64,000 nucleotides of DNA from Verrucomicrobia bacterium IMCC26134 (GCA_000972765.1 CP011265.1:1550001-1614000), one strand, 5' to 3'; shown: positions 16,219 to 25,398, counted from the stretch's first letter. Notes: a model not told the origin generated them from the sequence alone. Numbers and translations are program-made.

Positions 16219-19200
16219 ATGAAAATCATCGCCGCCGCCGCCTTGGGCCTCATCGCCGCCGTCGCGTTCGCGCATCCGGGCGGGCACTACGATCACGAAG
16301 GGACGATACTCACGACACCACCGCGTCGTGGTCTTGCACTTCCCGCAGCATTGCGGTCACAGATTTTTGCACTTGGGAGCATTACAGCGGTTCAGCGCAA
16401 CACCGGCGGGTCTATAGCCTTGTTGTCGCCACCGCCAGGCAATGGATTGCTTATGACAGCTTCGTTTTCGCCGTTCCGACCACGGGTTCGGAGCTATAAC
16501 GACGGCACCTATTTTTATGTCGAGGGCGACAACGTGCCGGACCCCGCGATCATGCCTTTGCCTATGGTTGGCATCACTGCGTGGCAGCAGCAAATTCCGC
16601 TGCCGACATCCTACTTTTTCGCGACCACGAATCCTGAGAACAACGCGGGCTCGCTCGGCTACGGACAGCCGAATGTATGGCGTCTGCCGCTTGTGCCGGT
16701 GCCCGTGGCATCGCCGATTTCACTGAATGGGAACTTCCTTCGCGGTGCGGTGGGCGTGGCTGCGAATGGGATCGCGATTTTTAATCCGCGAAACAATCGA
16801 GGCGAATTTTCCTATGCGATCGGGGAACTAGACCAATATGGCGGGCATTGCGGGCTGGCGGATGATTACCACTACCACATCGCGCCGGTGCATTTACAGA
16901 GCGTGCTCGGTGTGGACAAGCCGGTGGCGTGGGCGCTCGATGGATACCCGATTTATGGATTCACGGAGCCCGACGGATCGCCGCAGTTACCACTGGATGC
17001 GGACGGCGGCCATGAGCACGGGACGTGGGGGTATCACTATCACGCACGCGGGAGCACCGTGGGCGGGCACGTCGCGCCCTATCTCATGGATGCGATGCAC
17101 GGGACGGTGGTCAATTTCGGCGGGCAGGTGGACCCGCAACCGGAGGTGCAGTCCATGCGCGCATCGGGCACGGGCGGCTACAATGCACAGGCAGTGGCGG
17201 GGGCGGTTATCACGGCGTTTATCAATCCCGTCGCGTTCAGTGTGGATGGATCGGGGCACTTTGTTCACAACCCCGCCGGCACGCCATCGGCAGATCAATA
17301 TCTCATGCGCTATACAGTCGGCGCGACGGCTTACGACATCTGCTGGCGCATTAATCGGAACGTGAATCCGAAGACGCTCACTATCACGTTCCGGCACCCG
17401 ACCACGGGCACGACGACTACGACCTACACTAACGGCACGAACAACCGGCTGAAGGCGTATCCGATGGCGGCTTGGAGCATGGTGAAACTGCCGGACACGA
17501 CGGCGCAGGACGCAACGGCGACGTTTGGCGAGGATGCGGACTACTCAGTCAATCCGCAGTCGTTCACGGACAACGGCGACGGAACCGTCACCGACAATGT
17601 TACGGGGCTGATGTGGCAAAAGACTGACAACGGTGAATCCACTTGGGACGCCGCGGTGACGAACGCGGCAGCGGTGACGACTGGCGGCTACAACGACTGG
17701 CGGCTCCCCACGCCAGCCGAGGCTTTCGGCATCCTGAATCACGCGAACAATCCAGCGGTGAATCTCACGTATTTCCCTAATAACCCTGCCGGTGCTGCGG
17801 CATACTGGTGGACAAGCGATGTTTTCGGAACGGACGCAACCCGCGTTTGGTGCACAAACTCGGGCGGCGGGCTTGGGGCGCATCCGAAATCGGAAACGTT
17901 GAGCGCGGGCGGGGCGCTCCGTTTTCACGCCCGCTACGTGCGCGGTCCGAAGCCGACGAACGCCCACAATTATCTCAACAACAACGACGGAACGATCACG
18001 GACCTCGATACGGGGCTGATGTGGACGCAGGTGCCGTCGGGGGCGATGAACTGGAACGCGGCGCTGGCTCACGCCGAGGGGCTCACGACCGCCGGATTCA
18101 CCGACTGGAGGCTGCCAAACGTGAAAGAACTCCAGACGCTCGTGGACATTACGCTAGCCACTGCGACGTCGGCGGCGAGCGCGCTACCGTGTCTGCAACG
18201 CAAGCTTTTCCCCGCCGCGACGGCCGCGGCCTATTGGTCGTCCACGCCGTTGCGGAGCGGTGGCGGAACGCCCACGCAGGCATGGCTTGTGGAGTTCGGC
18301 GTGAACACGAGTTCCGTTCCACAGCGAAACTCGCAGGGCATCGTGAGCTACGAGCCGTTTGCATCCAACTATCCGGTCTTCGCCGTGCGGACGACTTCCG
18401 TGACCACGCAAATCAGTGTGGAACAGCCTTCGGGCAGCCCGTTAAGCGATGGAATCAGCGCAGTTGGTTTTGGAAATGTGAACATCGGCTCCACTGCCAC
18501 AAAGACATTCACTATCCTCAACAAGGGTGCGACTTCCCTCACCATCAGCGGGGTGACTGTTGACGGCGCTGACGCCGCTCTGTTCACCGTCGCCAGTCCG
18601 CCAGCCGCCTCCATCGCGGCGGGTGCCACGACCACGATGACGGTGCAGTTTTCCGCAGCAACCGCTGGCGCAAAAACCGCCGCGCTTCACATCGCGAGCA
18701 GCGACACGGCAGTGGGAACGGCGTTTGATATCACCCTTACTGGAAGCGGATTCATTCCGGCCCCAACCATCACGAACACGTTCACGTCGCCAAACACGCC
18801 GACTTACGTGGACAACGTATTCGTCAACGCGCGCCTTCAGGCCGCGAGCGGAGCAACGGTCGCGAGCGCGAAGCTCACCTACAGCGATGGTTCGCTCACG
18901 ACCGGTCCCGTTTTCACGGAGACGATGGCGGCAGCCGCGGTTACGCCGTGGACCGGCACGAATGCGGACAACCCTTGGACTGTAAATGGAACCGTAAATA
19001 CGATCAGGCAACTCACGGCGGCAAATCACGGATTCGGCAATTCATGCGGGCTGCAGTTCGACAAAGGCACCGTGACCATAACCGATAACTACGTCACCAC
19101 GACAAACAATATCTCCGCTGCGGGCACTGCGGGCTACGTGGAGTTCTGGCTCGGCGCACAGGCACTGATTTCACCAAACGGCTGGACGTTTCAGCTCTCG

Positions 19201-19809
19201 ACCGATGGCGGAGCCACATGGACCACGCGCCTCAGCGAACTCACCGGGTCGAACCACGCAATGCAGCTCTACCACTACGATCTGCTGGTCACCGAACGCG
19301 TGAACACGCTGAAGATGCGTTTCCAATTCGCGGGTTACAATGCCGTCGCGCCAACACCGGCGCCGAAAGTGAGCATCGACGACATCATGGTCGTCACAAT
19401 ATCTGGAAGTCCACCTGTCGCGCTGACTATGTTCGACGACGGACTCCACGGAGACGGCATCGCAGGCGATGGGATTTTCGGCGCAGAAGTCCCGTTGCGC
19501 GCCGCGGGGACGACCATTACCTACAGCCTCAGCGTGACGGACAGCAACGGAAGCACCACGACATCTGCCGCCGTTGCGAGCTACACCGTGAGCGCAGTAA
19601 CGCCGCCCGAAAACTTCGCGGCCACGTTGACGGCAAACGGCAACGACGTGATCATCCAATGGTCCACCCAATCCGGAATCAGCTACTCCGTGCAGACGTC
19701 CGAGGACCTCATCAACTGGAACAACATTCCTGTCGGACAGGTGGGAACATGGACCGACCCCGGCGTAATTGGTGCGACGGCGAAGCGTTTTTACCGGGTG
19801 TTGCGATAG
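16219..19809 (+). CDS. Large secreted YHYH/DUF1566 multidomain protein
   Basis: A 1196-residue exported protein. The signal peptide is MKIIAAAALGLIAAVAFAHPGG; the start at 16219 is chosen for this and lies 26 bp after the anti-sigma gene. A YHYH domain covers about 60-330, with DDYHYHIAP, DGYPIYGF and GTWGYHYHARG motifs. Two DUF1566/Lcl-type repeats follow at about 442-577 and 580-723 (TDNGDGTVTDNVTGLMWQK, WRLPTPAEAF, DLDTGLMWTQ, WRLPNVKELQTL). An ASH/HYDIN-type Ig domain lies at about 735-845 (FGNVNIGSTATKTFTILN), then a beta module at about 900-1110 shared with the next gene, and a C-terminal FYRVLR-ended domain. This is a surface or secreted adhesion-like scaffold by architecture; no catalytic site is evident. 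Confidence 0.9.
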   Translation: MKIIAAAALGLIAAVAFAHPGGHYDHEGTILTTPPRRGLALPAALRSQIFALGSITAVQRNTGGSIALLSPPPGNGLLMTASFSPFRPRVRSYNDGTYFYVEGDNVPDPAIMPLPMVGITAWQQQIPLPTSYFFATTNPENNAGSLGYGQPNVWRLPLVPVPVASPISLNGNFLRGAVGVAANGIAIFNPRNNRGEFSYAIGELDQYGGHCGLADDYHYHIAPVHLQSVLGVDKPVAWALDGYPIYGFTEPDGSPQLPLDADGGHEHGTWGYHYHARGSTVGGHVAPYLMDAMHGTVVNFGGQVDPQPEVQSMRASGTGGYNAQAVAGAVITAFINPVAFSVDGSGHFVHNPAGTPSADQYLMRYTVGATAYDICWRINRNVNPKTLTITFRHPTTGTTTTTYTNGTNNRLKAYPMAAWSMVKLPDTTAQDATATFGEDADYSVNPQSFTDNGDGTVTDNVTGLMWQKTDNGESTWDAAVTNAAAVTTGGYNDWRLPTPAEAFGILNHANNPAVNLTYFPNNPAGAAAYWWTSDVFGTDATRVWCTNSGGGLGAHPKSETLSAGGALRFHARYVRGPKPTNAHNYLNNNDGTITDLDTGLMWTQVPSGAMNWNAALAHAEGLTTAGFTDWRLPNVKELQTLVDITLATATSAASALPCLQRKLFPAATAAAYWSSTPLRSGGGTPTQAWLVEFGVNTSSVPQRNSQGIVSYEPFASNYPVFAVRTTSVTTQISVEQPSGSPLSDGISAVGFGNVNIGSTATKTFTILNKGATSLTISGVTVDGADAALFTVASPPAASIAAGATTTMTVQFSAATAGAKTAALHIASSDTAVGTAFDITLTGSGFIPAPTITNTFTSPNTPTYVDNVFVNARLQAASGATVASAKLTYSDGSLTTGPVFTETMAAAAVTPWTGTNADNPWTVNGTVNTIRQLTAANHGFGNSCGLQFDKGTVTITDNYVTTTNNISAAGTAGYVEFWLGAQALISPNGWTFQLSTDGGATWTTRLSELTGSNHAMQLYHYDLLVTERVNTLKMRFQFAGYNAVAPTPAPKVSIDDIMVVTISGSPPVALTMFDDGLHGDGIAGDGIFGAEVPLRAAGTTITYSLSVTDSNGSTTTSAAVASYTVSAVTPPENFAATLTANGNDVIIQWSTQSGISYSVQTSEDLINWNNIPVGQVGTWTDPGVIGATAKRFYRVLR

Positions 19810-19830
19810 CACGGTAGGAGGAGAGTTCTT

Positions 19831-22800
19831 ATGAGGAAATACATCGCAAAACTACTCGCATTTTTCTTCGCGGTGAAGGTGTTCGGCACGGCTCCAAATA
19901 TCGTCATCATCGTCACCGACGATCAGGGTTGGGGTGATGTGGGGTATCACACTCCTGCGGCGCAGGTGCCGATTCAGACACCGACGATGGACAGCTTTGC
20001 GACGTCGGGCATCCGGTTGGAGCGGTTTTACGCGACGGCGGTTTGCAGCGTGACGCGCTCGGCTCTGCTCACGGGTCGAAACTCGATTCGGACCGGCACA
20101 AACAACACGCGCGGCGTTCCGCTCGGCGAACATCTCATGTCGCAGTCGTTCAAGGAGGCGGGATATCAAACCTTTGTTTGCGGGAAGTGGCACCTGGGTG
20201 GGTCGGATAAGAATCTCAGCTACACCACGGTGAACGGACGGAACGTGCGTATCATTCAGGAGGGGCTGGAATACGCCCCCTACAATCGCGGGTGGGATTC
20301 GCACTACGGGCAATACTCGGGCGCGATAGACTATTTCACGCACCGCAGCGCGGAAGTCGAGAACCTCGATGTGCCGGATTGGTGGCTGAACGGCGTGCAA
20401 CAAGACGGGCCTGCGGAGCACACGGATTCGCAGGGCAACGGCGGGTGGTCGCCGGATTTGCTGGCGGACAAGGCGATCTCACACATTCAGAACCGTGATC
20501 CGGCGAAGCCGATGCTGCTGTATTTGGCGTTTAATTCCATCCACGGCCCGGTATCGGCACCTCCGACCTTGATCACGAAGTATCAGAATCTGGGCATCAC
20601 CAGCACCGGGCGGCGGTCCATCGCGGCGGCGGTGGAAGGGACGGACCAGGCGATGGGCCGGGTGCTTGCGGCACTGGATGCGGCAGGTATCACGAACAAC
20701 ACGCTGGTGGTGTGGTTCGGCGACAATGGCGGGGATGAAGACAAGGGATCGCTGAATGATCCGCTGCGAGGGACGAAGGGCGATGGCTACGATGGGGCGA
20801 TCCGTGAGGTGGCGGGTATGAAATGGCCGGGGGTGCTGCCCGCGGGAGTCATCAGCAATCAACTGGTATGGGTCGGTGATTTGTTTCCCACTCTTTGTGC
20901 GGCCACGGGAGTGACGCCGCTCAATACCAAGCCGTTCGACGGCTTGAACCTCTGGCCTGCTCTCCTGGCGTCGAGCAATACTACGGCGGCGACGCGTCCG
21001 TCGCCTATGGTGACGGCTACGGCCATTCCATCGGCGTTTCACACGTTCACCGATCCCGTGAATGGCGGCAGCAGGTTGTTCAAGTTGATCCGCAACCGGG
21101 TGGGCCAGACCGCGGTGAATGAATTGTTCAATCTGACCGATGATCCGTATGAAACCACGGATCTGCTGGCGGGGGCAAATGTGGCGGGTTATGCCAGCAT
21201 CGTTTCTACGCTGAGCACCGCCATCACCAGTATCGCGGTGGAAACACCGGTGCCCTACATTGGTCCGCCGCTTATCTCCAACTCTGTGACGCAGGGCAGC
21301 ACGATCACGCTGTATGCTCCGTTCACCTCCTACAAGGCCCCCTCGGTGCAGTGGCGGAAAGTTGGATCACCGGTGGCGGGCGGCACTTTTTCACAAGTGA
21401 CCGACACTCTCGGTAATCTGGTTACCGGAGCCTACACGACCACCCTGACTCTCACGGGAGTGACGTTGGCTGATGCGGGCAGCTATGATGTGGTGGTGGC
21501 CAATGCGACGGGAAGCACGACCAGCGCGGCGGGAACGCTCACGGTGACCGCCCCGGTCGCACCGACGATCGTGGGCGTCTCCACCGCTCCCACGGCACCG
21601 ACTTATCTGGACGAGGTGACCGTGCTGGCACAGGTGGTGGCGGCTCCGGGCAGCATGGTTTCGCAGGTGCAGCTCAGCTATGAGCTAGGTGTGCCGGTGA
21701 GCCGCGATGTTTTCCGGGAAACCTTCAGCTATACCGGATCCAATGCATGGAATGGCACGGGAGCGCAGAATGCGTGGACGGTGGTGGCGGCAAATACGGG
21801 CTATGTGCGGCAATCGGTGGGCACGGCGAACCGCACGGCTCCGGTTGCGTTGGCGTCGTGCATGACGAACGGCACGGCGCAAGTCACCTGTGCCAGCACG
21901 GCGGCCCTGTGGCCGGGAATGAGAGTCACGGGACCGACCATCGCCGCCGGGACTTCTGTGCTGCGGATCAACAGTGCCACGAGCTTTGATCTCACCAATA
22001 CTGCCACCGGCAGCGGCACGGGGCTCATGCTGACAGCGGCGGGCATGACGCTGACCAATGCGACGATCAATGGCACCACAACCGTGACCTGCGACAGCAC
22101 GGTGGGTCTGGTGAGCGGCATGTCCATTTCCGGCACGGGAATGCCGAACAATGCCACGGTCTCATCGGTGAACGCGGATGGCATAACCTTCCTGCTGAAC
22201 ACGGCGGCTACGGGTGGCACCACGGGCTTGACGCTGGTCGCCGGCGGTGCGGCGGCGGAGTTTCAAACGGGCACGGCCAACCTGACGGATGCCATGTTTG
22301 CCACGACGAACGGCATCGATTGCACGTCATCGGCGGGCTATGTGGAATTCAACGTTCAGACGCGGGACATGGCCGCCGGGGATCAATGGACGTTCCAGAC
22401 CTCCACCGATGGCGGCACGAACTGGGCCACGCGGATCGCGGAAATGACGGCGGTGAATCATGGATTCCAGCTCTATCACTATGATCTCACCGGTGCGGAA
22501 CTGGGGCCGAATACACGGCTACGGTTTCAGTTTGCAGGCCATGCGGTGGTCGCCCCGGCAAGGCCGCCTCGGGTGGATGTGGATGACATCACCGTGGCCG
22601 TCACATCGCTGCCGCCATCCCTCACGGTGGCGATGTTTGACGATGGTCTGCATGGCGATGGAGCGGCGGGCGATGGCATGTATGCCGCCCAGATTCCGCC
22701 GCAGACGGGCGGTGTCCCGGTGAACTACCGTATCGTCGCCACGGGAGGCGACGGCAACTCCGCCACGAGTCCGGCGGCATCCAGTTTCACCTACACGGTG

Positions 22801-24459
22801 AATGCGGCCCTTACGGATTCGCTGATCACAAATGCGGAGTTTCTCGGCATCCCCACGGATTCCGGGATCACGCTGAATGTAGCGTCCTCCGCGGATCTGG
22901 AGGCCTATGTGGAGTATGGCACGGCTCCCTTCAGCTACACCTTAGCCACGGCTCCTGTGCTTTATCCGGCGGCGGCTGGCGCCATGGAAATATCCATCAC
23001 CGGCCTGCAGCGTGACACGAAATACTACTATCGCCTCCGCTATCGCACTCCGGGGGCCACATATTTTATTGCCCGCGGCCAGCGGACCTTCCGCACTGCC
23101 CCGCCACGCGGAACTGCCTTTGCGTTCACCGTGACGGCGGACCCGCATCTGGATGTGAATACCGATCCCGCACTGCTGGCCAGGACCATGCAGAACATCG
23201 CCGCCGACCAGCCTGATCTACACATTGATCTCGGCGACATTTTCATGACGGATAAAATGGCGGACGCCGCCAATATACTGCCTGTCTACGGCGGCGGTGT
23301 GCTGCCCAACGAGGCCCGGGTGAAGACGCGGGCATCCATCTTCCGCACCTTCTTTGAGCAGGCCTGTCATTCCACGCCTTACTTTTATGTGCTGGGGAAT
23401 CACGAGGCGGAGTATGGCTATGCATTCAATGCAGCAGCGGACAAACAGAACAACATCCCCGCATGGAATCTCAAGGCGCGGAAACTCTACTATCCCACGC
23501 CGGTGCCGAGCGAGTTTTACTCGGGGAATTCGACTCCCATGAACTATCCGGGTGGCACTCTGGGCTTGCTGGAAAACTACTACGCGTGGGAGTGGGGCGA
23601 TGCCCTGTTCATCGTGCTGGATCCCTTCTGGAATACGATGTTGAACCCGAACCAGAACGAGGACGCGTGGCAGTGGTCGTTGGGCCGCGCGCAGTATGAC
23701 TGGCTGAAAGCCACGCTGCAAAACAGCAGTGCCGCCTACCGTTTCGTCTTCCTGCATCATATAGTGGGAGGCAGCACAACGCTGGCAAATGGCACCACAC
23801 CGCAGTTCGCAGCTCGTGGTGGAGTCGAGGTCGCTGACAAATACGAATGGGGCGGAAAGAACGCCGACGGCTCCGATGGATTCGCAACCAATCGTCCCGG
23901 CTGGGGAGTGCCCGTGCATCAGTTATTAGTGCAGAATAAGGTGAACGTCGTTTTCCACGGCCACGATCACCTCTATGGCTATCAAATGCTGGATGGCGTC
24001 ATCTATCTGGAATGCCCGCAGCCCGGCACGGCCAATTACATCACGCTGGGCAGTGCCGGAGATGGAAAATACACAGCTGGCACGTTGCTGCCGAACAGCG
24101 GCCACATCCGCGTTACCGTTGGCCCGCACCAAGCAGTGAGCGAATACGTCAGGGCCTATCGTCCGCAGGACGAAAACGCCACGCGTCACAACCAGGACGT
24201 CGCACACAGCTTCGCGATGGCACCGCGGATTTTCGCTCCGGTCGAGATGCTGGGGAAAGAGGGAAACACTGCCACCTTCCGTTGGAACGCGGTGCCAAAC
24301 AAGCCCTACACCGTTCAGTGGTCGTCAAACCTGTTGGATTGGAACATTATCGATTCAGTGACCTTCCCCGCCGTGAACACCAACGGCATCTACACGGACA
24401 CCAATACCTCACGCGTGAACCAACCCCGCGTCTTCTATCGGGTCAGCTACACCCCATGA
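19831..24459 (+). CDS. Secreted sulfatase fused to a purple-acid-phosphatase-like metallophosphoesterase
   Basis: A 1542-residue exported protein with a signal peptide (MRKYIAKLLAFFFAVKVFGT). Residues 22-460 are a formylglycine sulfatase: metal-binding TDDQGWGDVG, the modification site CSVTRSALLTGR with Cys at about 72, CGKWHLGG, and FGDNGGDEDKG near 298. An Ig-like domain lies at about 475-575. A module at about 800-985 resembles one in the preceding gene (LYHYDL, FDDGLHGDG). A fibronectin-like domain covers about 1000-1090. The metallophosphoesterase covers about 1098-1400, with TADPHLD, DLGDIF, LGNHEAEYG, FLHHIVGG and FHGHDHLYGY. The C-terminus ends VFYRVSYTP. It starts 21 bp after the YHYH gene. 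Position 3 of the CxPxR/CxAxR signature is Val. Likely role: release of sulfate and phosphate from extracellular polymers (inference). Confidence 0.9.
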   Translation: MRKYIAKLLAFFFAVKVFGTAPNIVIIVTDDQGWGDVGYHTPAAQVPIQTPTMDSFATSGIRLERFYATAVCSVTRSALLTGRNSIRTGTNNTRGVPLGEHLMSQSFKEAGYQTFVCGKWHLGGSDKNLSYTTVNGRNVRIIQEGLEYAPYNRGWDSHYGQYSGAIDYFTHRSAEVENLDVPDWWLNGVQQDGPAEHTDSQGNGGWSPDLLADKAISHIQNRDPAKPMLLYLAFNSIHGPVSAPPTLITKYQNLGITSTGRRSIAAAVEGTDQAMGRVLAALDAAGITNNTLVVWFGDNGGDEDKGSLNDPLRGTKGDGYDGAIREVAGMKWPGVLPAGVISNQLVWVGDLFPTLCAATGVTPLNTKPFDGLNLWPALLASSNTTAATRPSPMVTATAIPSAFHTFTDPVNGGSRLFKLIRNRVGQTAVNELFNLTDDPYETTDLLAGANVAGYASIVSTLSTAITSIAVETPVPYIGPPLISNSVTQGSTITLYAPFTSYKAPSVQWRKVGSPVAGGTFSQVTDTLGNLVTGAYTTTLTLTGVTLADAGSYDVVVANATGSTTSAAGTLTVTAPVAPTIVGVSTAPTAPTYLDEVTVLAQVVAAPGSMVSQVQLSYELGVPVSRDVFRETFSYTGSNAWNGTGAQNAWTVVAANTGYVRQSVGTANRTAPVALASCMTNGTAQVTCASTAALWPGMRVTGPTIAAGTSVLRINSATSFDLTNTATGSGTGLMLTAAGMTLTNATINGTTTVTCDSTVGLVSGMSISGTGMPNNATVSSVNADGITFLLNTAATGGTTGLTLVAGGAAAEFQTGTANLTDAMFATTNGIDCTSSAGYVEFNVQTRDMAAGDQWTFQTSTDGGTNWATRIAEMTAVNHGFQLYHYDLTGAELGPNTRLRFQFAGHAVVAPARPPRVDVDDITVAVTSLPPSLTVAMFDDGLHGDGAAGDGMYAAQIPPQTGGVPVNYRIVATGGDGNSATSPAASSFTYTVNAALTDSLITNAEFLGIPTDSGITLNVASSADLEAYVEYGTAPFSYTLATAPVLYPAAAGAMEISITGLQRDTKYYYRLRYRTPGATYFIARGQRTFRTAPPRGTAFAFTVTADPHLDVNTDPALLARTMQNIAADQPDLHIDLGDIFMTDKMADAANILPVYGGGVLPNEARVKTRASIFRTFFEQACHSTPYFYVLGNHEAEYGYAFNAAADKQNNIPAWNLKARKLYYPTPVPSEFYSGNSTPMNYPGGTLGLLENYYAWEWGDALFIVLDPFWNTMLNPNQNEDAWQWSLGRAQYDWLKATLQNSSAAYRFVFLHHIVGGSTTLANGTTPQFAARGGVEVADKYEWGGKNADGSDGFATNRPGWGVPVHQLLVQNKVNVVFHGHDHLYGYQMLDGVIYLECPQPGTANYITLGSAGDGKYTAGTLLPNSGHIRVTVGPHQAVSEYVRAYRPQDENATRHNQDVAHSFAMAPRIFAPVEMLGKEGNTATFRWNAVPNKPYTVQWSSNLLDWNIIDSVTFPAVNTNGIYTDTNTSRVNQPRVFYRVSYTP

Positions 24460-25043
24460 AACGTTTCGCGCAGTCGCTCAAATCAGCCTTTTTGCTGACG
24501 ACCGTCGCCCTCGCGGGGGAACATGGACAGGTCCAAACAGCAGCGCATCCGCTTCCGTTGATTCCGCCTACAGCGCTCCCGCCCGTCACAACCGTTCAAG
24601 CGGCCGCTCCCGCGCCAGCGCTTGCGCCAGAACGCGCGCTCACCCTAGCAGATCTCAAAGCGCAATTCCCGCAGAACATCGACGGACATTTCCTGATGGA
24701 GGTCCCGTCGATTGTGAACACCTCCACGGATCGGGAAGCGCAGAAGCTGCTCGCCGGCCAGCACGTGGTGACGACCGGACAGTTGATGGCCGAAACTGGC
24801 GATAATGCTTCCGGCAAGTCCCTTCGCATCGCGCAATCCCAGTTCCAATGTTGCTCCTCACACGCCCGGCAATTCTCCGTCGCGCTTCAGTTCGCCGGAG
24901 CGGTCCCCGCCATGACGGAAGGCGCGTGGGTGCGCCTCACGGGCACGCTCGTCTACCGTGATGATGGAGGAAAAACCGCCCCAGTCATCGTAGTGAAGCA
25001 ACTTGTCGAAATCTCAAAGCCGACCGCAGCCACTCCGCGATGA
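24456..25043 (+). CDS. Exported DUF1980/TIGR03943-like OB-fold protein
   Basis: A 195-residue protein whose ATG overlaps the sulfatase stop (ATGA). A signal peptide is likely (MKRFAQSLKSAFLLTTVALAG), followed by a Pro/Ala-rich linker to about residue 65. The C-terminal domain (about 70-190) has HVVTTGQLM, a Cys pair in FQCCSSHARQFSVALQF, and WVRLTGTLVYRDDGGK. This is the pattern of the C-terminal domain in the YcgQ/TIGR03943 family (a CC-x-x-DA motif followed by W-V-x-V-x-G). In that family the domain is normally partnered with a membrane permease of the UPF0718 type, and none is here. A metal or redox role through the Cys pair is possible but unproven. Confidence 0.68.
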   Translation: MKRFAQSLKSAFLLTTVALAGEHGQVQTAAHPLPLIPPTALPPVTTVQAAAPAPALAPERALTLADLKAQFPQNIDGHFLMEVPSIVNTSTDREAQKLLAGQHVVTTGQLMAETGDNASGKSLRIAQSQFQCCSSHARQFSVALQFAGAVPAMTEGAWVRLTGTLVYRDDGGKTAPVIVVKQLVEISKPTAATPR

Positions 25044-25229
25044 AATCTACCGTCTGATCCACACCGCCCTCGCCGCTATTGATTGTGCCCTGCAGGCATT
25101 GGGCGATGCGAAGCTGAAGCTCATCGCCGCCGAGCTCATCTTTCAGGTGAAGAAGAGCATGACCATCGATTGGACCATCGCGAAAGTGCCCTCGCCAATA
25201 GCAGGGTTATGGTGAAGCGGACGCTATAA
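25044..25229 (+). pseudogene. hsdR: Decayed hsdR (type I restriction endonuclease), C-terminal tail
   Basis: Directly after the DUF1980-like stop, one frame reads ALAAIDCALQALGDAKLKLI then AAELIFQVKKSMTIDWTI. After a shift near 25190 a second frame continues ESALANSRVMVKRTL and stops at 25227-25229. This corresponds to the conserved HsdR C-terminus (LGD-KL--IA-ELV--V--N-TIDWT--E-VRA-LR-MVKRIL), but it is frameshifted and ends early. It has the same strand as the hsdM relic 10.5 kb upstream and the expected hsdM-to-hsdR order. The two are therefore probably the remains of one R-M operon split or replaced by the intervening genes. Confidence 0.75.
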
Positions 25230-25358
25230 AGATATGGCTCCCCAGCGGACTTGTAGGGCGCGACGGTGAAGACCGAGCTCGCGCAGGCAGAGATAATCTG
25301 CGCGGCCCGGGTGGTGTCTTAAACGGTTTACGTTCACGGTAGAGCGTGCCGAGCTTGC

Positions 25359-25386
25359 GAAGCCTCCCGCTATGCGGAAGGCTTTT
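25359..25386 (+). terminator. Hairpin with T-run upstream of the CrtI-like gene
   Basis: Arms AAGCCT-C-CCGC and GCGG-A-AGGCTT with a TAT loop form an 11-position stem with one mismatch, followed by TTTTT. It lies 12 bp before the start at 25399, so it either ends an upstream transcript from the old hsd locus or acts as a leader attenuator. I see nothing else in 25230-25358. Confidence 0.7.
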
Positions 25387-25398
25387 TCACTTCGAAGC

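Noticed and set aside
25003-25215. 70-codon frame across the DUF1980/hsdR junction
   Set aside because: The start is in the wrong frame inside the preceding gene; only the later part matches HsdR and it is frameshifted, so it is listed as a pseudogene instead.
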